NCBI GenBank assembly: GCA_017471985.1
Contig: JAFURE010000003.1
Location: 1 to 49,569 of the forward strand
Direction of reading: 5' to 3'
Origin: Akkermansia sp.
GTDB taxonomy: Bacteria > Verrucomicrobiota > Verrucomicrobiia > Verrucomicrobiales > Akkermansiaceae
DNA length: 49,569 bases
Below are positions 34,040-41,265 of this stretch, one piece after another. The stretch's first letter is position 1. Every line of letters starts with the position of its first letter. The notes below the pieces were generated by a model. It was not told the origin of the DNA. It searched no databases and saw only the letters and a program-made list of their open reading frames with translations. The translations under genes were made by a program, and so were the position numbers.

Positions 34040-34185
34040 GTCAACCGTAAAAGGAGTTGCCGGAACTTCAGGTCGACGAATGCATCAACTGCTCTACCAT
34101 CTGAGCTAAAGTAGTCAAACCACTTCGCGGATTCGAACCGCGGACCAATTGCTTACTCTTGCAGGGTGGGGTTGCAGTAAAGTTC
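34040..34185 (-). ncRNA. Y RNA-like unit 1 with permuted tRNA mimic
   Basis: Minus-strand order: GAACTTTACTGCAA (34185-34172); a spacer; CAAT (34151-34148, anticodon-stem half); variable loop TGGTC; T-arm CGCGG-TTCGAAT-CCGCG (34142-34126); acceptor half AAGTGGT; a three-base loop TTG; acceptor half ACTACTT (34115-34109), seven pairs with one G-T; TA; D-arm GCTC-AGATGGTA-GAGC (34106-34091); A; GTTG pairing with CAAT; then the 3' hairpin (34040-34077, stem GTCGACC/GGTTGAC). The mimic is closed at the acceptor end, so it has no CCA terminus and cannot be charged. Confidence 0.82.
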
Positions 34186-34250
34186 AGCAGGAAAGCTGCC
34201 GGAGCACCTCGGGAGATAGGAGCCGGGAGCGGGTAGTTCCTGTGGGGAGA

Positions 34251-34278
34251 AGATTAGCACATTTCCAACCCTTGTCAA
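34251..34278 (-). promoter_or_regulatory. Promoter of the Y RNA-like array and Ro60-like gene
   Basis: On the minus strand, TTGACA (34273-34278), 16 bases, TAATCT (34251-34256) with an extended -10 TG. Transcription would start near 34244, about 60 bases before unit 1. I see no intrinsic terminator between it and the Ro60-like ATG, so one primary transcript may carry all four units plus the mRNA. Confidence 0.7.
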
Positions 34279-34300
34279 GCATTTTTTCTAAAAAAAATGC
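34279..34300 (-). terminator. A/T hairpin after the ankyrin gene
   Basis: GCATTTTTT (34279-34287) and its complement (to 34300) flank the RNA-locus promoter. It follows the stop at 34328 and probably ends that upstream minus-strand transcript, though the stem is almost all A/T. The A/T tracts could also act as an UP element for the promoter at 34251-34278. Confidence 0.4.
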
Positions 34301-34327
34301 AAAAAAGTTGTAAAAAACACGTTTTTT

Positions 34328-35776
34328 TTAATTTTCGGGCTTCAGCAAGTGCGAGGGAGTAGCCTCGTCATACATAACGACACGATAACCCTCGCTGCCT
34401 GTCGTCACCAGACTCCTCCACTCCACCTCGGAGTACAGATTGCAGAGGGTCATGGTATGTCCGGGTTCAATGGCCGAGGTACCGCGCATGAGCTGGTAAA
34501 GGACATCCCCCAGCGGCTCGAAGGGTGAGAGCCGTTTTTCATAGACCGAGGCGGGCATCTCCAGTTCCACCTCAGGCAGGCCGAAATCCGTCATTCCCTG
34601 AGTGGCAAGCAGATAGTCATCATCCTCCGTACGCCCGAGAGCCACGCCAACGAGGTTGTAGGGCATCAGCTCCTCCGGCTCACCTTTGAATGCGGAGCCA
34701 ATAAAAGATTGGAACTGCACACCGACAACACCGGGCATGGTCTCAAACATGTACAGGGCTGTCAGGGCACGCTCAGCGACTGTCACGGGGTCCTCGTTCT
34801 CACGCCCCTGCACCGCCACCTCTACGTAAGCGGAGTGGCTCATAATCTGCGCAATAACTTCATCCTTAAGCGGGCTCTCCTTCAGGCTCTCGCGCAGAGT
34901 GTCGGCATTCCACTGCCCGGCATGAGCCGTGATGGTCAGGCTCTCCGGCATGGCGGCAGCGATGGCGGCGACATCGGGCAGCTCCCCCTTCACAAACACC
35001 CGCCCACTGTAGGTCGGCACAGGCACACGCAGGTTGCGCCCCCGCTTGCCACCGGCCTCGGTCAGCAGGCGGCGCAGCTCGTCATTCTTCTCGTAGCCTA
35101 CGTGCGTTTCATCGCAGGCAAGGTCGAGCGGGGTATTGCCGGAAATACTGCACGCATTCACATCTGCCCCATACTCGTGCAGCAGGTAGCGCAACATAGC
35201 GAGGGATTCCTCGGGGTTATAGAACCAACCGTAGACCACGGCATGCAGGGGCGAGTTGCCATGCGCCTCCTGCGACTGGCTCTCGGTAATCTTGTCTGCC
35301 CCCAGCTCTACCAGCACACGCGCCTTCTCCACTGAACCATGCACAATACAACCCAGCCACGGGGATTCCGTCTCGGTCTCGGGGTTCATGCCGGACTCCA
35401 GCAGCAGGCGCAGCATTTCGGGGGAACCATGCTGCACACAGAGATTGAGTAGTTCCACATCATCCGTCTCCTTCAGTCGCTCCTGCAGGTGAGCAGCATT
35501 CCCGCCCAGCGACAGCAGTTCTTTCATGCAGTCCGGGCTGTTCTCCATCACCGCTACCGTCAGGTAAGACACCAGCAGCTCGTAGTCATCATCCACCAGA
35601 TAGCTGCGGTTCTTCTGCAACAGCAGTCGCAGAGCCGCGGCATCGCCTTTTTCAATCACCTGTGATATCTGACGCCCAATGCGATAAAACTTCACCCAGT
35701 ACCAGCCAAAACAAAGGGCCATAAACAAAACTACGAGACCAATCTTAATAAGCGGCTTTATCCAGGTGGCGTCCAT
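34328..35776 (-). CDS. Ankyrin-repeat membrane protein
   Basis: A 482-residue protein. One N-terminal membrane segment (about residues 8-28, IGLVVLFMALCFGWYWV) precedes about five ankyrin-type units (residues 40-245), such as DVELLNLCVQHGSPEMLRLLLESGMNPETETESP, NSPLHAVVYGW and ADVNACSISGNTPLDLACDE. The C-terminal half (about 250-480) is a separate globular domain of unknown type (TYSGRVFVKGELPDVAAIAAAMPESLTI), resembling a DUF4261-like domain only loosely. ATG 35776 is used: a promoter's -10 box ends seven bases upstream. It lies directly upstream of the Y RNA locus but is separated from it by a promoter and an A/T hairpin. Confidence 0.75.
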   Translation of the reverse strand: MDATWIKPLIKIGLVVLFMALCFGWYWVKFYRIGRQISQVIEKGDAAALRLLLQKNRSYLVDDDYELLVSYLTVAVMENSPDCMKELLSLGGNAAHLQERLKETDDVELLNLCVQHGSPEMLRLLLESGMNPETETESPWLGCIVHGSVEKARVLVELGADKITESQSQEAHGNSPLHAVVYGWFYNPEESLAMLRYLLHEYGADVNACSISGNTPLDLACDETHVGYEKNDELRRLLTEAGGKRGRNLRVPVPTYSGRVFVKGELPDVAAIAAAMPESLTITAHAGQWNADTLRESLKESPLKDEVIAQIMSHSAYVEVAVQGRENEDPVTVAERALTALYMFETMPGVVGVQFQSFIGSAFKGEPEELMPYNLVGVALGRTEDDDYLLATQGMTDFGLPEVELEMPASVYEKRLSPFEPLGDVLYQLMRGTSAIEPGHTMTLCNLYSEVEWRSLVTTGSEGYRVVMYDEATPSHLLKPEN

Positions 35777-35783
35777 GCACAGC

Positions 35784-35812
35784 ATTCTACCAGACAACTC
35801 ATACGCCGTCAA
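35784..35812 (-). promoter_or_regulatory. Promoter of the ankyrin gene (leaderless type)
   Basis: On the minus strand, TTGACG (35807-35812), 17 bases, TAGAAT (35784-35789), seven bases to the ATG at 35776. The ATG at 35785 overlaps the -10 box and is therefore unlikely to be the start. Confidence 0.62.
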
Positions 35813-35863
35813 GAAATAGTTGCTTTTTTTTAACTACTTTTCCATAACGTACACAATAAAGCC

Positions 35864-35892
35864 TTGCGGGGGTGCGTCCGCGCGCGTATAAT
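35864..35892 (+). promoter_or_regulatory. aroB promoter (leaderless type)
   Basis: TTGCGG (35864-35869), 17 bases, TATAAT (35887-35892), then six bases (GCGCCC) to the ATG at 35899. Confidence 0.65.
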
Positions 35893-35898
35893 GCGCCC

Positions 35899-37020
35899 AT
35901 GCCAACCGTCAACCTGTCTCTCGGAGCCCGCTCCTACAATGTGCATGTGGAAAACAACTCGCTGGACAGCGTGGGGTACCTTACCGGTCGCCTGCGCATG
36001 AATGGCAAGGCCGCCGTTATCAGCGACAGCAATGTGTGCCCCCTGTATGGCGAGAAAGTCATTCAGAGCCTGGAGGACGCCGGTTACAGCACCTCGCTGC
36101 ATGTGTTCGAAGCGGGGGAACAGAGCAAAAACCTGAGCACGGTTGAGCAGATTGTCAATGAGATGGTAGCAGCCGGGCATGACCGCAGCAGTTTTGTGGT
36201 TGCTCTGGGCGGCGGCGTTGTCGGCGACATGGCCGGGTTCATTGCCTCCATTTATTACCGTGGCATTCCTTTCATTCAGATACCCACGACTGTCATGGCG
36301 CAAGTCGACAGCTCAGTGGGCGGTAAAACGGCGGTTGACATCGCCGGGGGCAAGAACCTCATCGGCGCCTTCCACCAGCCGGCTCTCGTTGTGGCCGACC
36401 CCACCACCCTGCTCACCCTGCCGCCGCGAGTACTGCGTGAAGGTATGGCCGAGATGGTTAAGCACGCCGCCATCCGCAAGCCGCGTATGCTGCAGACCCT
36501 GCGACGCCTGGCCGATGAAATAGATTTGGGCTTTACCCTCAACACCATCGAAAGGCTCCCGGGTATCATTGCCGACAACATCGCCATCAAAGCCCGTATT
36601 GTTGAGGAAGACGAAAAGGAAACCTGCGGCGTGCGAGCCTTCCTGAACCTGGGGCACACACTGGGGCACGGTATCGAGGCAAGCGTACCCTACGGCGAGC
36701 TGCTGCACGGCGAAGTGGTGAGCTTGGGATTGCGCGGTGCACTGTGGCTGAGCCGCAAGTACTGCGGACTGAGCGAAAGCGCAGCACGCGAAGTGCTCGA
36801 TACCCTGGCCGCTCTGGAATTACCGCTGACCATGCCCGAGGGTGTGGAAGTCGAGCGCGCCCTGAAGTTCACCGCAAGCGACAAGAAGTTCAGCGGTGGC
36901 AACATACGCTTTGTGCTGCTGAAAGCCCCCGGCGCCCCCATACTATCCAAAGACATCACCGCCGATGACCTGGCCGACGCCATGCGTCACCTCACCACTC
37001 CCGTAACCCGTAATTCATAA
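35899..37020 (+). CDS. aroB: 3-dehydroquinate synthase
   Basis: Second step of the shikimate pathway: DAHP to 3-dehydroquinate, NAD- and metal-dependent, cytosolic. The 373-residue product has the NAD-binding ALGGGVVGDMAGFIASIYYRGI, the PTTVMAQVDSSVGGKTAVD loop and the metal ligands in REGMAEMVKHA (Glu), NLGHTLGHGIE (His) and LLHGEVV (His). Length matches the family (about 360). The start at 35899 follows the promoter; an in-frame upstream ATG at 35872 lies inside the promoter spacer. Two aminopeptidase genes follow at six-base spacing, suggesting an operon. Confidence 0.96.
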   Translation: MPTVNLSLGARSYNVHVENNSLDSVGYLTGRLRMNGKAAVISDSNVCPLYGEKVIQSLEDAGYSTSLHVFEAGEQSKNLSTVEQIVNEMVAAGHDRSSFVVALGGGVVGDMAGFIASIYYRGIPFIQIPTTVMAQVDSSVGGKTAVDIAGGKNLIGAFHQPALVVADPTTLLTLPPRVLREGMAEMVKHAAIRKPRMLQTLRRLADEIDLGFTLNTIERLPGIIADNIAIKARIVEEDEKETCGVRAFLNLGHTLGHGIEASVPYGELLHGEVVSLGLRGALWLSRKYCGLSESAAREVLDTLAALELPLTMPEGVEVERALKFTASDKKFSGGNIRFVLLKAPGAPILSKDITADDLADAMRHLTTPVTRNS

Positions 37021-37025
37021 CCTTT

Positions 37026-38135
37026 ATGACCGATCCCCGCACAACTCAGCTCGCAACGAGCCTTATATCCCACTCCTGCCGTGTGCAACCCGGTGAGCAC
37101 GTACTGCTGGAGATTATTGACGCGCCCGATGAAATTGCCATCGAGCTCATTCGTGCCGTACGTCAGGCCGGCGGTATACCCCACATCAACCTGCGCCACA
37201 GCCGCGTGACCCGCGAAATGCTCGCCGGTGCCACCGATGCTCAGTACGAGAGCATAGCCGGACTGGAACTGGCCGAAATGCAGGCGATGGATGCCTATAT
37301 CGCCATCCGCGGCGGCAGCAACAGTTTCGAGAACTCATCCGTTCCCGCAGAAGCCATGCAGCTGGCTATGAAACACATGCGCCCCGTACACAACCACCGC
37401 GTCTGCAAGACCAAGTGGTGTGTGCTGCGCTGGCCCACCCCGGCCATGGCTCAGGGTGCCGGCATGAGCACCGAGGCCTTCGAGGACTTCTACTTCCGCT
37501 GCTGTCTGGCCGATTACGATGCACTGAAAGCCGCTATGGACAAGCTGGCCGAGCGCATGATGAAGACCGACATCGTGCACATTGTCGGCCCCGGCACCGA
37601 CCTGACTTTCAGCATTAAGGGCATGCCCGCCATTCCCTGCGCCGGCGAGATGAACATTCCCGACGGCGAGGTCTTCACCGCCCCGATTAAGGACAGCGTG
37701 AACGGCACCATTCACTACACCGCTCCCACCCTGTTCCAGGGTATTCCCTTCGACGGCATTCGCCTGACGTTCAAGGACGGCAAGATTGTGGAGGCTCACT
37801 GCAACGGCAATGACGAGGCTCTCAACAAGATTCTCGATTCCGACGAGGGTGCCCGCTACATCGGCGAGTTTGCTCTCGGCGTGAACCCCTTCATTCTGAA
37901 GCCCATGCGTGATATCCTCTTCGACGAGAAGATTGGCGGCTCCTTCCACTTCACCCCCGGGCAGGCCTACGAGAACTGCGACAACGGCAACCGCTCTCAG
38001 GTTCACTGGGATATGGTGTGCATACAGCGCGCCGACTACGGCGGTGGTGAGATTTACTTCGACGGCGAGCTCATTCGCAAGGACGGCATCTTCACCGACC
38101 CCGAGCTGTCCATTCTTAACCCTGTCATGGACTGA
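37026..38135 (+). CDS. M29-family aminopeptidase (copy 1)
   Basis: A 369-residue M29 (thermophilic aminopeptidase, AmpS/PepS) metallopeptidase that removes N-terminal residues; cytosolic. Typical blocks: VQPGEHVLLEIIDAPDEIAIELIRAVRQAGGIPHI, the central FEDFYFRCCLADYDALK, GPGTDLTFSIKG, GEMNIPDGEVFTAP (first metal Glu), RYIGEFALGVNPF (second Glu), and FDEKIGGSFHFTPGQAYE with QVHWDMV, which supplies His and Asp ligands. Closely related to the next gene (roughly two-thirds identical by eye). It starts six bases after aroB. Confidence 0.9.
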   Translation: MTDPRTTQLATSLISHSCRVQPGEHVLLEIIDAPDEIAIELIRAVRQAGGIPHINLRHSRVTREMLAGATDAQYESIAGLELAEMQAMDAYIAIRGGSNSFENSSVPAEAMQLAMKHMRPVHNHRVCKTKWCVLRWPTPAMAQGAGMSTEAFEDFYFRCCLADYDALKAAMDKLAERMMKTDIVHIVGPGTDLTFSIKGMPAIPCAGEMNIPDGEVFTAPIKDSVNGTIHYTAPTLFQGIPFDGIRLTFKDGKIVEAHCNGNDEALNKILDSDEGARYIGEFALGVNPFILKPMRDILFDEKIGGSFHFTPGQAYENCDNGNRSQVHWDMVCIQRADYGGGEIYFDGELIRKDGIFTDPELSILNPVMD

Positions 38136-38140
38136 ATACC

Positions 38141-39247
38141 ATGAAAGACCCGCGTTATCAGAAACTTGCCGAGCAGGTTGTGGGCTACGCCGTGCGAGTG
38201 CAGCCCGGTGAGCGTGTGAACCTGCGCATGCTCGACATCCCCGACGCCATGGTCGTGGAGCTCATTCGCGCCGTGCGCCAGGCTGGCGGCATACCTCACG
38301 TGGATATCAGCCACGCTGCCATCAACCGCGAATTGCAGAAAGGTGCCACCGAGGAACAGTACGAACTCGAGGGCCGCTACCGCCTGCAACGCGCTCAGGA
38401 CATGGACGTCAATGTTGTCTTCTACGGCGATTACAACAGCTTTGAAAGTGCCGACGTGCCCGCTGAGTGCATGAAAATCGTAAGCCGCCACATGAAGGCC
38501 GCCAGTGATTTCACCGTCAACAAGCGCAAATGGACTGTTCTGGCCTGGCCCACCCCGAGCATGGCACAGGCTGCCGGTATGAGCACCGAGGACTTCGAGG
38601 ATTTCTACTTCCGCTGCTGTCTGGCTGACTACGCAGCCATGAAGGAAGGTATGCAGAAACTCAAGGCTATGATGGAGGCGACTGATGAGGTGCGCATCGT
38701 GGGGCCGGGGACTGACCTGCGCTTCAGCATTAAGGGCGTACCCGCCATTGTGTGCGCCGGTGACTGCAATATACCCGATGGTGAGGTGTACACCGCCCCG
38801 GTGCGCGACAGCATCAACGGTACCATCACCTACAATGCACCCACTATCTACCATGGCATACCCTTCGATGGCGTATCCTTCCGCTTTGAAAACGGTAAGA
38901 TTGTGGAGGCCCACTGCAACGGCAACGACGAAGCGCTCAACAAGATACTCGACACCGATGACGGCGCCCGCTACATCGGCGAGTTCGCCCTGGGCGTGAA
39001 CCCGTATGTTCTCAAGCCCATGCGTGACATCCTCTTCGACGAGAAGATTGCCGGCTCCTTCCACCTGACCCCCGGCCAGTGCTACGACGAGGCCCCCAAC
39101 GGCAACGAATCGGCCATTCACTGGGACCTGGTCTGCATACAACGCCCGGAATACGGTGGTGGCGAAATCTACTTCGACGGCAAGCTCATTCGCAAGGACG
39201 GCGTGTTCACCGACCCTGAGCTGGCACTGTTCAACGCCGCTGAATAA
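38141..39247 (+). CDS. M29-family aminopeptidase (copy 2, tandem paralogue)
   Basis: A 368-residue paralogue of the preceding gene; all M29 blocks are kept: FEDFYFRCCLADYAAMK, GPGTDLRFSIKG, GDCNIPDGEVYTAP, ARYIGEFALGVNPY and FDEKIAGSFHLTPGQCYDEA with AIHWDLV. Differences cluster in the N-terminal half (for example SHAAINRELQKGA against RHSRVTREMLAGA), which may change substrate choice. Intact, so a functional duplicate rather than a decayed copy. Six bases separate the two, and a metallophosphoesterase gene follows six bases later. Confidence 0.9.
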   Translation: MKDPRYQKLAEQVVGYAVRVQPGERVNLRMLDIPDAMVVELIRAVRQAGGIPHVDISHAAINRELQKGATEEQYELEGRYRLQRAQDMDVNVVFYGDYNSFESADVPAECMKIVSRHMKAASDFTVNKRKWTVLAWPTPSMAQAAGMSTEDFEDFYFRCCLADYAAMKEGMQKLKAMMEATDEVRIVGPGTDLRFSIKGVPAIVCAGDCNIPDGEVYTAPVRDSINGTITYNAPTIYHGIPFDGVSFRFENGKIVEAHCNGNDEALNKILDTDDGARYIGEFALGVNPYVLKPMRDILFDEKIAGSFHLTPGQCYDEAPNGNESAIHWDLVCIQRPEYGGGEIYFDGKLIRKDGVFTDPELALFNAAE

Positions 39248-39252
39248 ACACC

Positions 39253-40107
39253 ATGAAAAATCCACATCTCATCCGGCGATTTACCGACCACGTCATCCGC
39301 AACAAATACCGCTATGTTGCGCTGGCTCTGGCGGTCCTGCTCTGCAAGTGCACGGCAGAAATCACCGGTGGGATGTGGGCCGACAGTCTGGAGTGTAACA
39401 CAACAACTCTCCCAGCGGAGGCTTTGCCCGGAGCCGGCCCCCTGCGCATTGCCCTCATAACCGACCTTCACAACGTCCCTGACAGGCTTGCAAAAGTAGT
39501 GCAGGAGCTGGAAGCACAGAAACCTGACCTCATCCTGTTCGGGGGTGACCTGGTTACGGCAGAAGAACGTTTTCGCCGTACCCGCTGGGCTGTGACAGGG
39601 TTCCGCCGACTGGCTGCCATTGCCCCGACATACGCCGTACTGGGCAATCATGATTACGAAAAACTGGAGCAGGTGGAGCGTGTTTACGCCACTGCCGGGG
39701 TCACCCTGCTGCGAAATCAGGCCGTTGACCTGCAAACTCCTGCAGGGGGCAAGCTGAAGCTGGTCGGCATGGGTGACTGGAATGAGGGGGACGAAAAACC
39801 ACAGCTCTGCCTCGCCCCCAAAGGCAAGGACGCGACAGCCGTACTTCTGCTCAGCCATGACCCCGAGAGCCGCTGGCTGCTGCGTGAATATGACTGGGAC
39901 CTCATGCTCTCCGGGCACAATCACGGCGGGCAGCTGGGGATTCCCTTCACCGATACTTACCTGAGCTTCCGCTCATCCATGCCCGCCGGGTTATTTGACT
40001 TTGAGGAAGGGCGACGCGTGCTGGTATCTCGCGGGGTTGGCAGCATACTCAACATGCGCTTTTTCTGCACCCCCGAAATCAATATCATTGAGCTTGCTGC
40101 TGAGTAG
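39253..40107 (+). CDS. Membrane-anchored metallophosphoesterase (YaeI/YkuE type)
   Basis: A 284-residue calcineurin-like phosphoesterase with an N-terminal hydrophobic anchor (about residues 20-33, RYVALALAVLLCKC). All dinuclear-metal motifs are present in order: D71-x-H73 (TDLHN), GGD (D99), GNHD (131-134), LLSHDP, and GHNHGGQ. This branch includes phosphodiesterases acting on envelope lipids or nucleotides; the substrate here is unknown. Its 3' end overlaps the convergent gene at 40085 by 23 bases. Confidence 0.88.
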   Translation: MKNPHLIRRFTDHVIRNKYRYVALALAVLLCKCTAEITGGMWADSLECNTTTLPAEALPGAGPLRIALITDLHNVPDRLAKVVQELEAQKPDLILFGGDLVTAEERFRRTRWAVTGFRRLAAIAPTYAVLGNHDYEKLEQVERVYATAGVTLLRNQAVDLQTPAGGKLKLVGMGDWNEGDEKPQLCLAPKGKDATAVLLLSHDPESRWLLREYDWDLMLSGHNHGGQLGIPFTDTYLSFRSSMPAGLFDFEEGRRVLVSRGVGSILNMRFFCTPEINIIELAAE

Positions 40108-40516
40108 CCTCGCCCTCTGTCTGATTAGCGGGTTGCACCTGCTGAGTTTCCTCGGTGGGGAACAGCTTATCTGTCGCTTCGTCCCACATGAAGAAGGCAA
40201 TAATGGCATATATGGGGGTCAGGGCAATGCCAACGTAATTCACAATACGCCCCAGCGACTTGCCATCAACCACCAAACCGGCTATATAAACAGCCAGACC
40301 GGCTATCACCGAAATAGACATCAGCGATATCGTGCCGGGAATATCATGGTCATTGAAAATAAAGTTCAGCACAGCCGGAAACACGCCTAACATGGCGGCA
40401 GCCCCAACGGCATCCCACTTTCCAAATGCATTGTAATCCTCCGGTTCTTCTGGCATACGCCCCAGAGTATACCCTTCCTCACCCCTTTTGGCAATACTTT
40501 TGTTGACAACAGACAT
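40085..40516 (-). CDS. Membrane protein of unknown function
   Basis: About 143 residues with a soluble N-terminal stretch (SVVNKSIAKRGEEGYTLGRMPEEPEDYNAFGKWD), three hydrophobic segments (GAAAMLGVFPAVLNFIF, TISLMSISVIAGLAVYIAGLVV, IVNYVGIALTPIYAIIAFFMW) and a Gln/Glu-rich tail. No family recognised. ATG 40516 is used; GTG 40525 in the same frame is an alternative. Divergent from the 40585 gene and overlapping the phosphoesterase gene tail to tail. Confidence 0.6.
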   Translation of the reverse strand: MSVVNKSIAKRGEEGYTLGRMPEEPEDYNAFGKWDAVGAAAMLGVFPAVLNFIFNDHDIPGTISLMSISVIAGLAVYIAGLVVDGKSLGRIVNYVGIALTPIYAIIAFFMWDEATDKLFPTEETQQVQPANQTEGEATQQQAQ

Positions 40517-40544
40517 TCCCAACACACATTTTCAAACATTGACC

Positions 40545-40574
40545 TTGACGTAAGGGGGGGATTTGATTTAGAAT
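40545..40574 (+). promoter_or_regulatory. Promoter of the 40585-42291 operon
   Basis: TTGACG (40545-40550), 18 bases including a G run, TAGAAT (40569-40574), then ten bases to the ATG at 40585. Confidence 0.55.
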
Positions 40575-40584
40575 AGCCGCTGAC

Positions 40585-41265
40585 ATGAAGATTCTTGTGG
40601 CCCTTTTCCGTATACTCTGCAGCGTACTTCTGGTATTGCTGGCTCTGGCACTTCAACACATAACTTACAACATGACTGTCGGCGACCTGTGGCAGCAGCT
40701 CACGGCTCATGCCGGCTCCGACTGGCAGATTCTGGCCTGGGCGGCAGGTGCAGCGCTCGTACTCAGCCTGATACGTTGTCTGGATATTGTGTGGAATGTT
40801 ATTTTCAGTCTGCTCACGTTCCTGCTGATGGCCTATCTGGTGCTGATAGCAGCCGGCGCTCCGGATGCCGCGTTAACTCCTCAGCTCGCCACACTTCTCG
40901 ACTCCGCCGGCTACATCAAACAAGTACCCGATATCCTGTGGCTTATACCGGTTCTGTGGTTTATAAGTTGCCTGTGTGCCCGCAATCAGGTTGCAGTGTT
41001 CCTGACGGCTGTTGTGTGCTACCTGCTGTGGCTGCTGCTCACCTGGCTGCTGACTCTCGGGGTGGATACGTGGCTGAGCATGGGCAAGCCCTCTCCTGAA
41101 ATGCTCGCCGACCTCTTCCGTAGCAATAGCTGGTTGCCGGCTGCTATCACCGGCACCTTCCTGCTGGTCTATGCTCTGATGATGTCCATCTTCGAAGCGT
41201 TCCTGCGCAGAAAGAAAGCCACCAAAACAGAAAAAACGACCGAGCCCACCGAAGCCCAGGCATGA
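40585..41265 (+). CDS. Polytopic membrane protein of unknown function
   Basis: A 226-residue integral membrane protein with about six hydrophobic segments: VALFRILCSVLLVLLALAL, ILAWAAGAALVLSLI, VIFSLLTFLLMAYLVLIAAG, ILWLIPVLWFISCL, VAVFLTAVVCYLLWLLLTWLLTL, AAITGTFLLVYALMMSI (shown piecewise). The C-terminal tail is basic then acidic (RRKKATKTEKTTEPTEAQA). No family recognised. Its stop overlaps the start of the L,D-transpeptidase gene (ATGA, 41262-41265), so it may work with that periplasmic enzyme. Confidence 0.72.
   Translation: MKILVALFRILCSVLLVLLALALQHITYNMTVGDLWQQLTAHAGSDWQILAWAAGAALVLSLIRCLDIVWNVIFSLLTFLLMAYLVLIAAGAPDAALTPQLATLLDSAGYIKQVPDILWLIPVLWFISCLCARNQVAVFLTAVVCYLLWLLLTWLLTLGVDTWLSMGKPSPEMLADLFRSNSWLPAAITGTFLLVYALMMSIFEAFLRRKKATKTEKTTEPTEAQA

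Noticed and set aside
33769..34151. Two ordinary tRNA genes suggested by T-arm and D-arm consensus
   Set aside because: The order is T-arm then D-arm with a sealed acceptor stem, no anticodon loop and no CCA position; they are permuted tRNA mimics within a repeat unit.
33503..34185. CRISPR array, because of repeated blocks
   Set aside because: Repeat spacing is irregular (about 110-180 bases), the stems vary between copies, the inserts are structured RNAs, and no cas gene is nearby.
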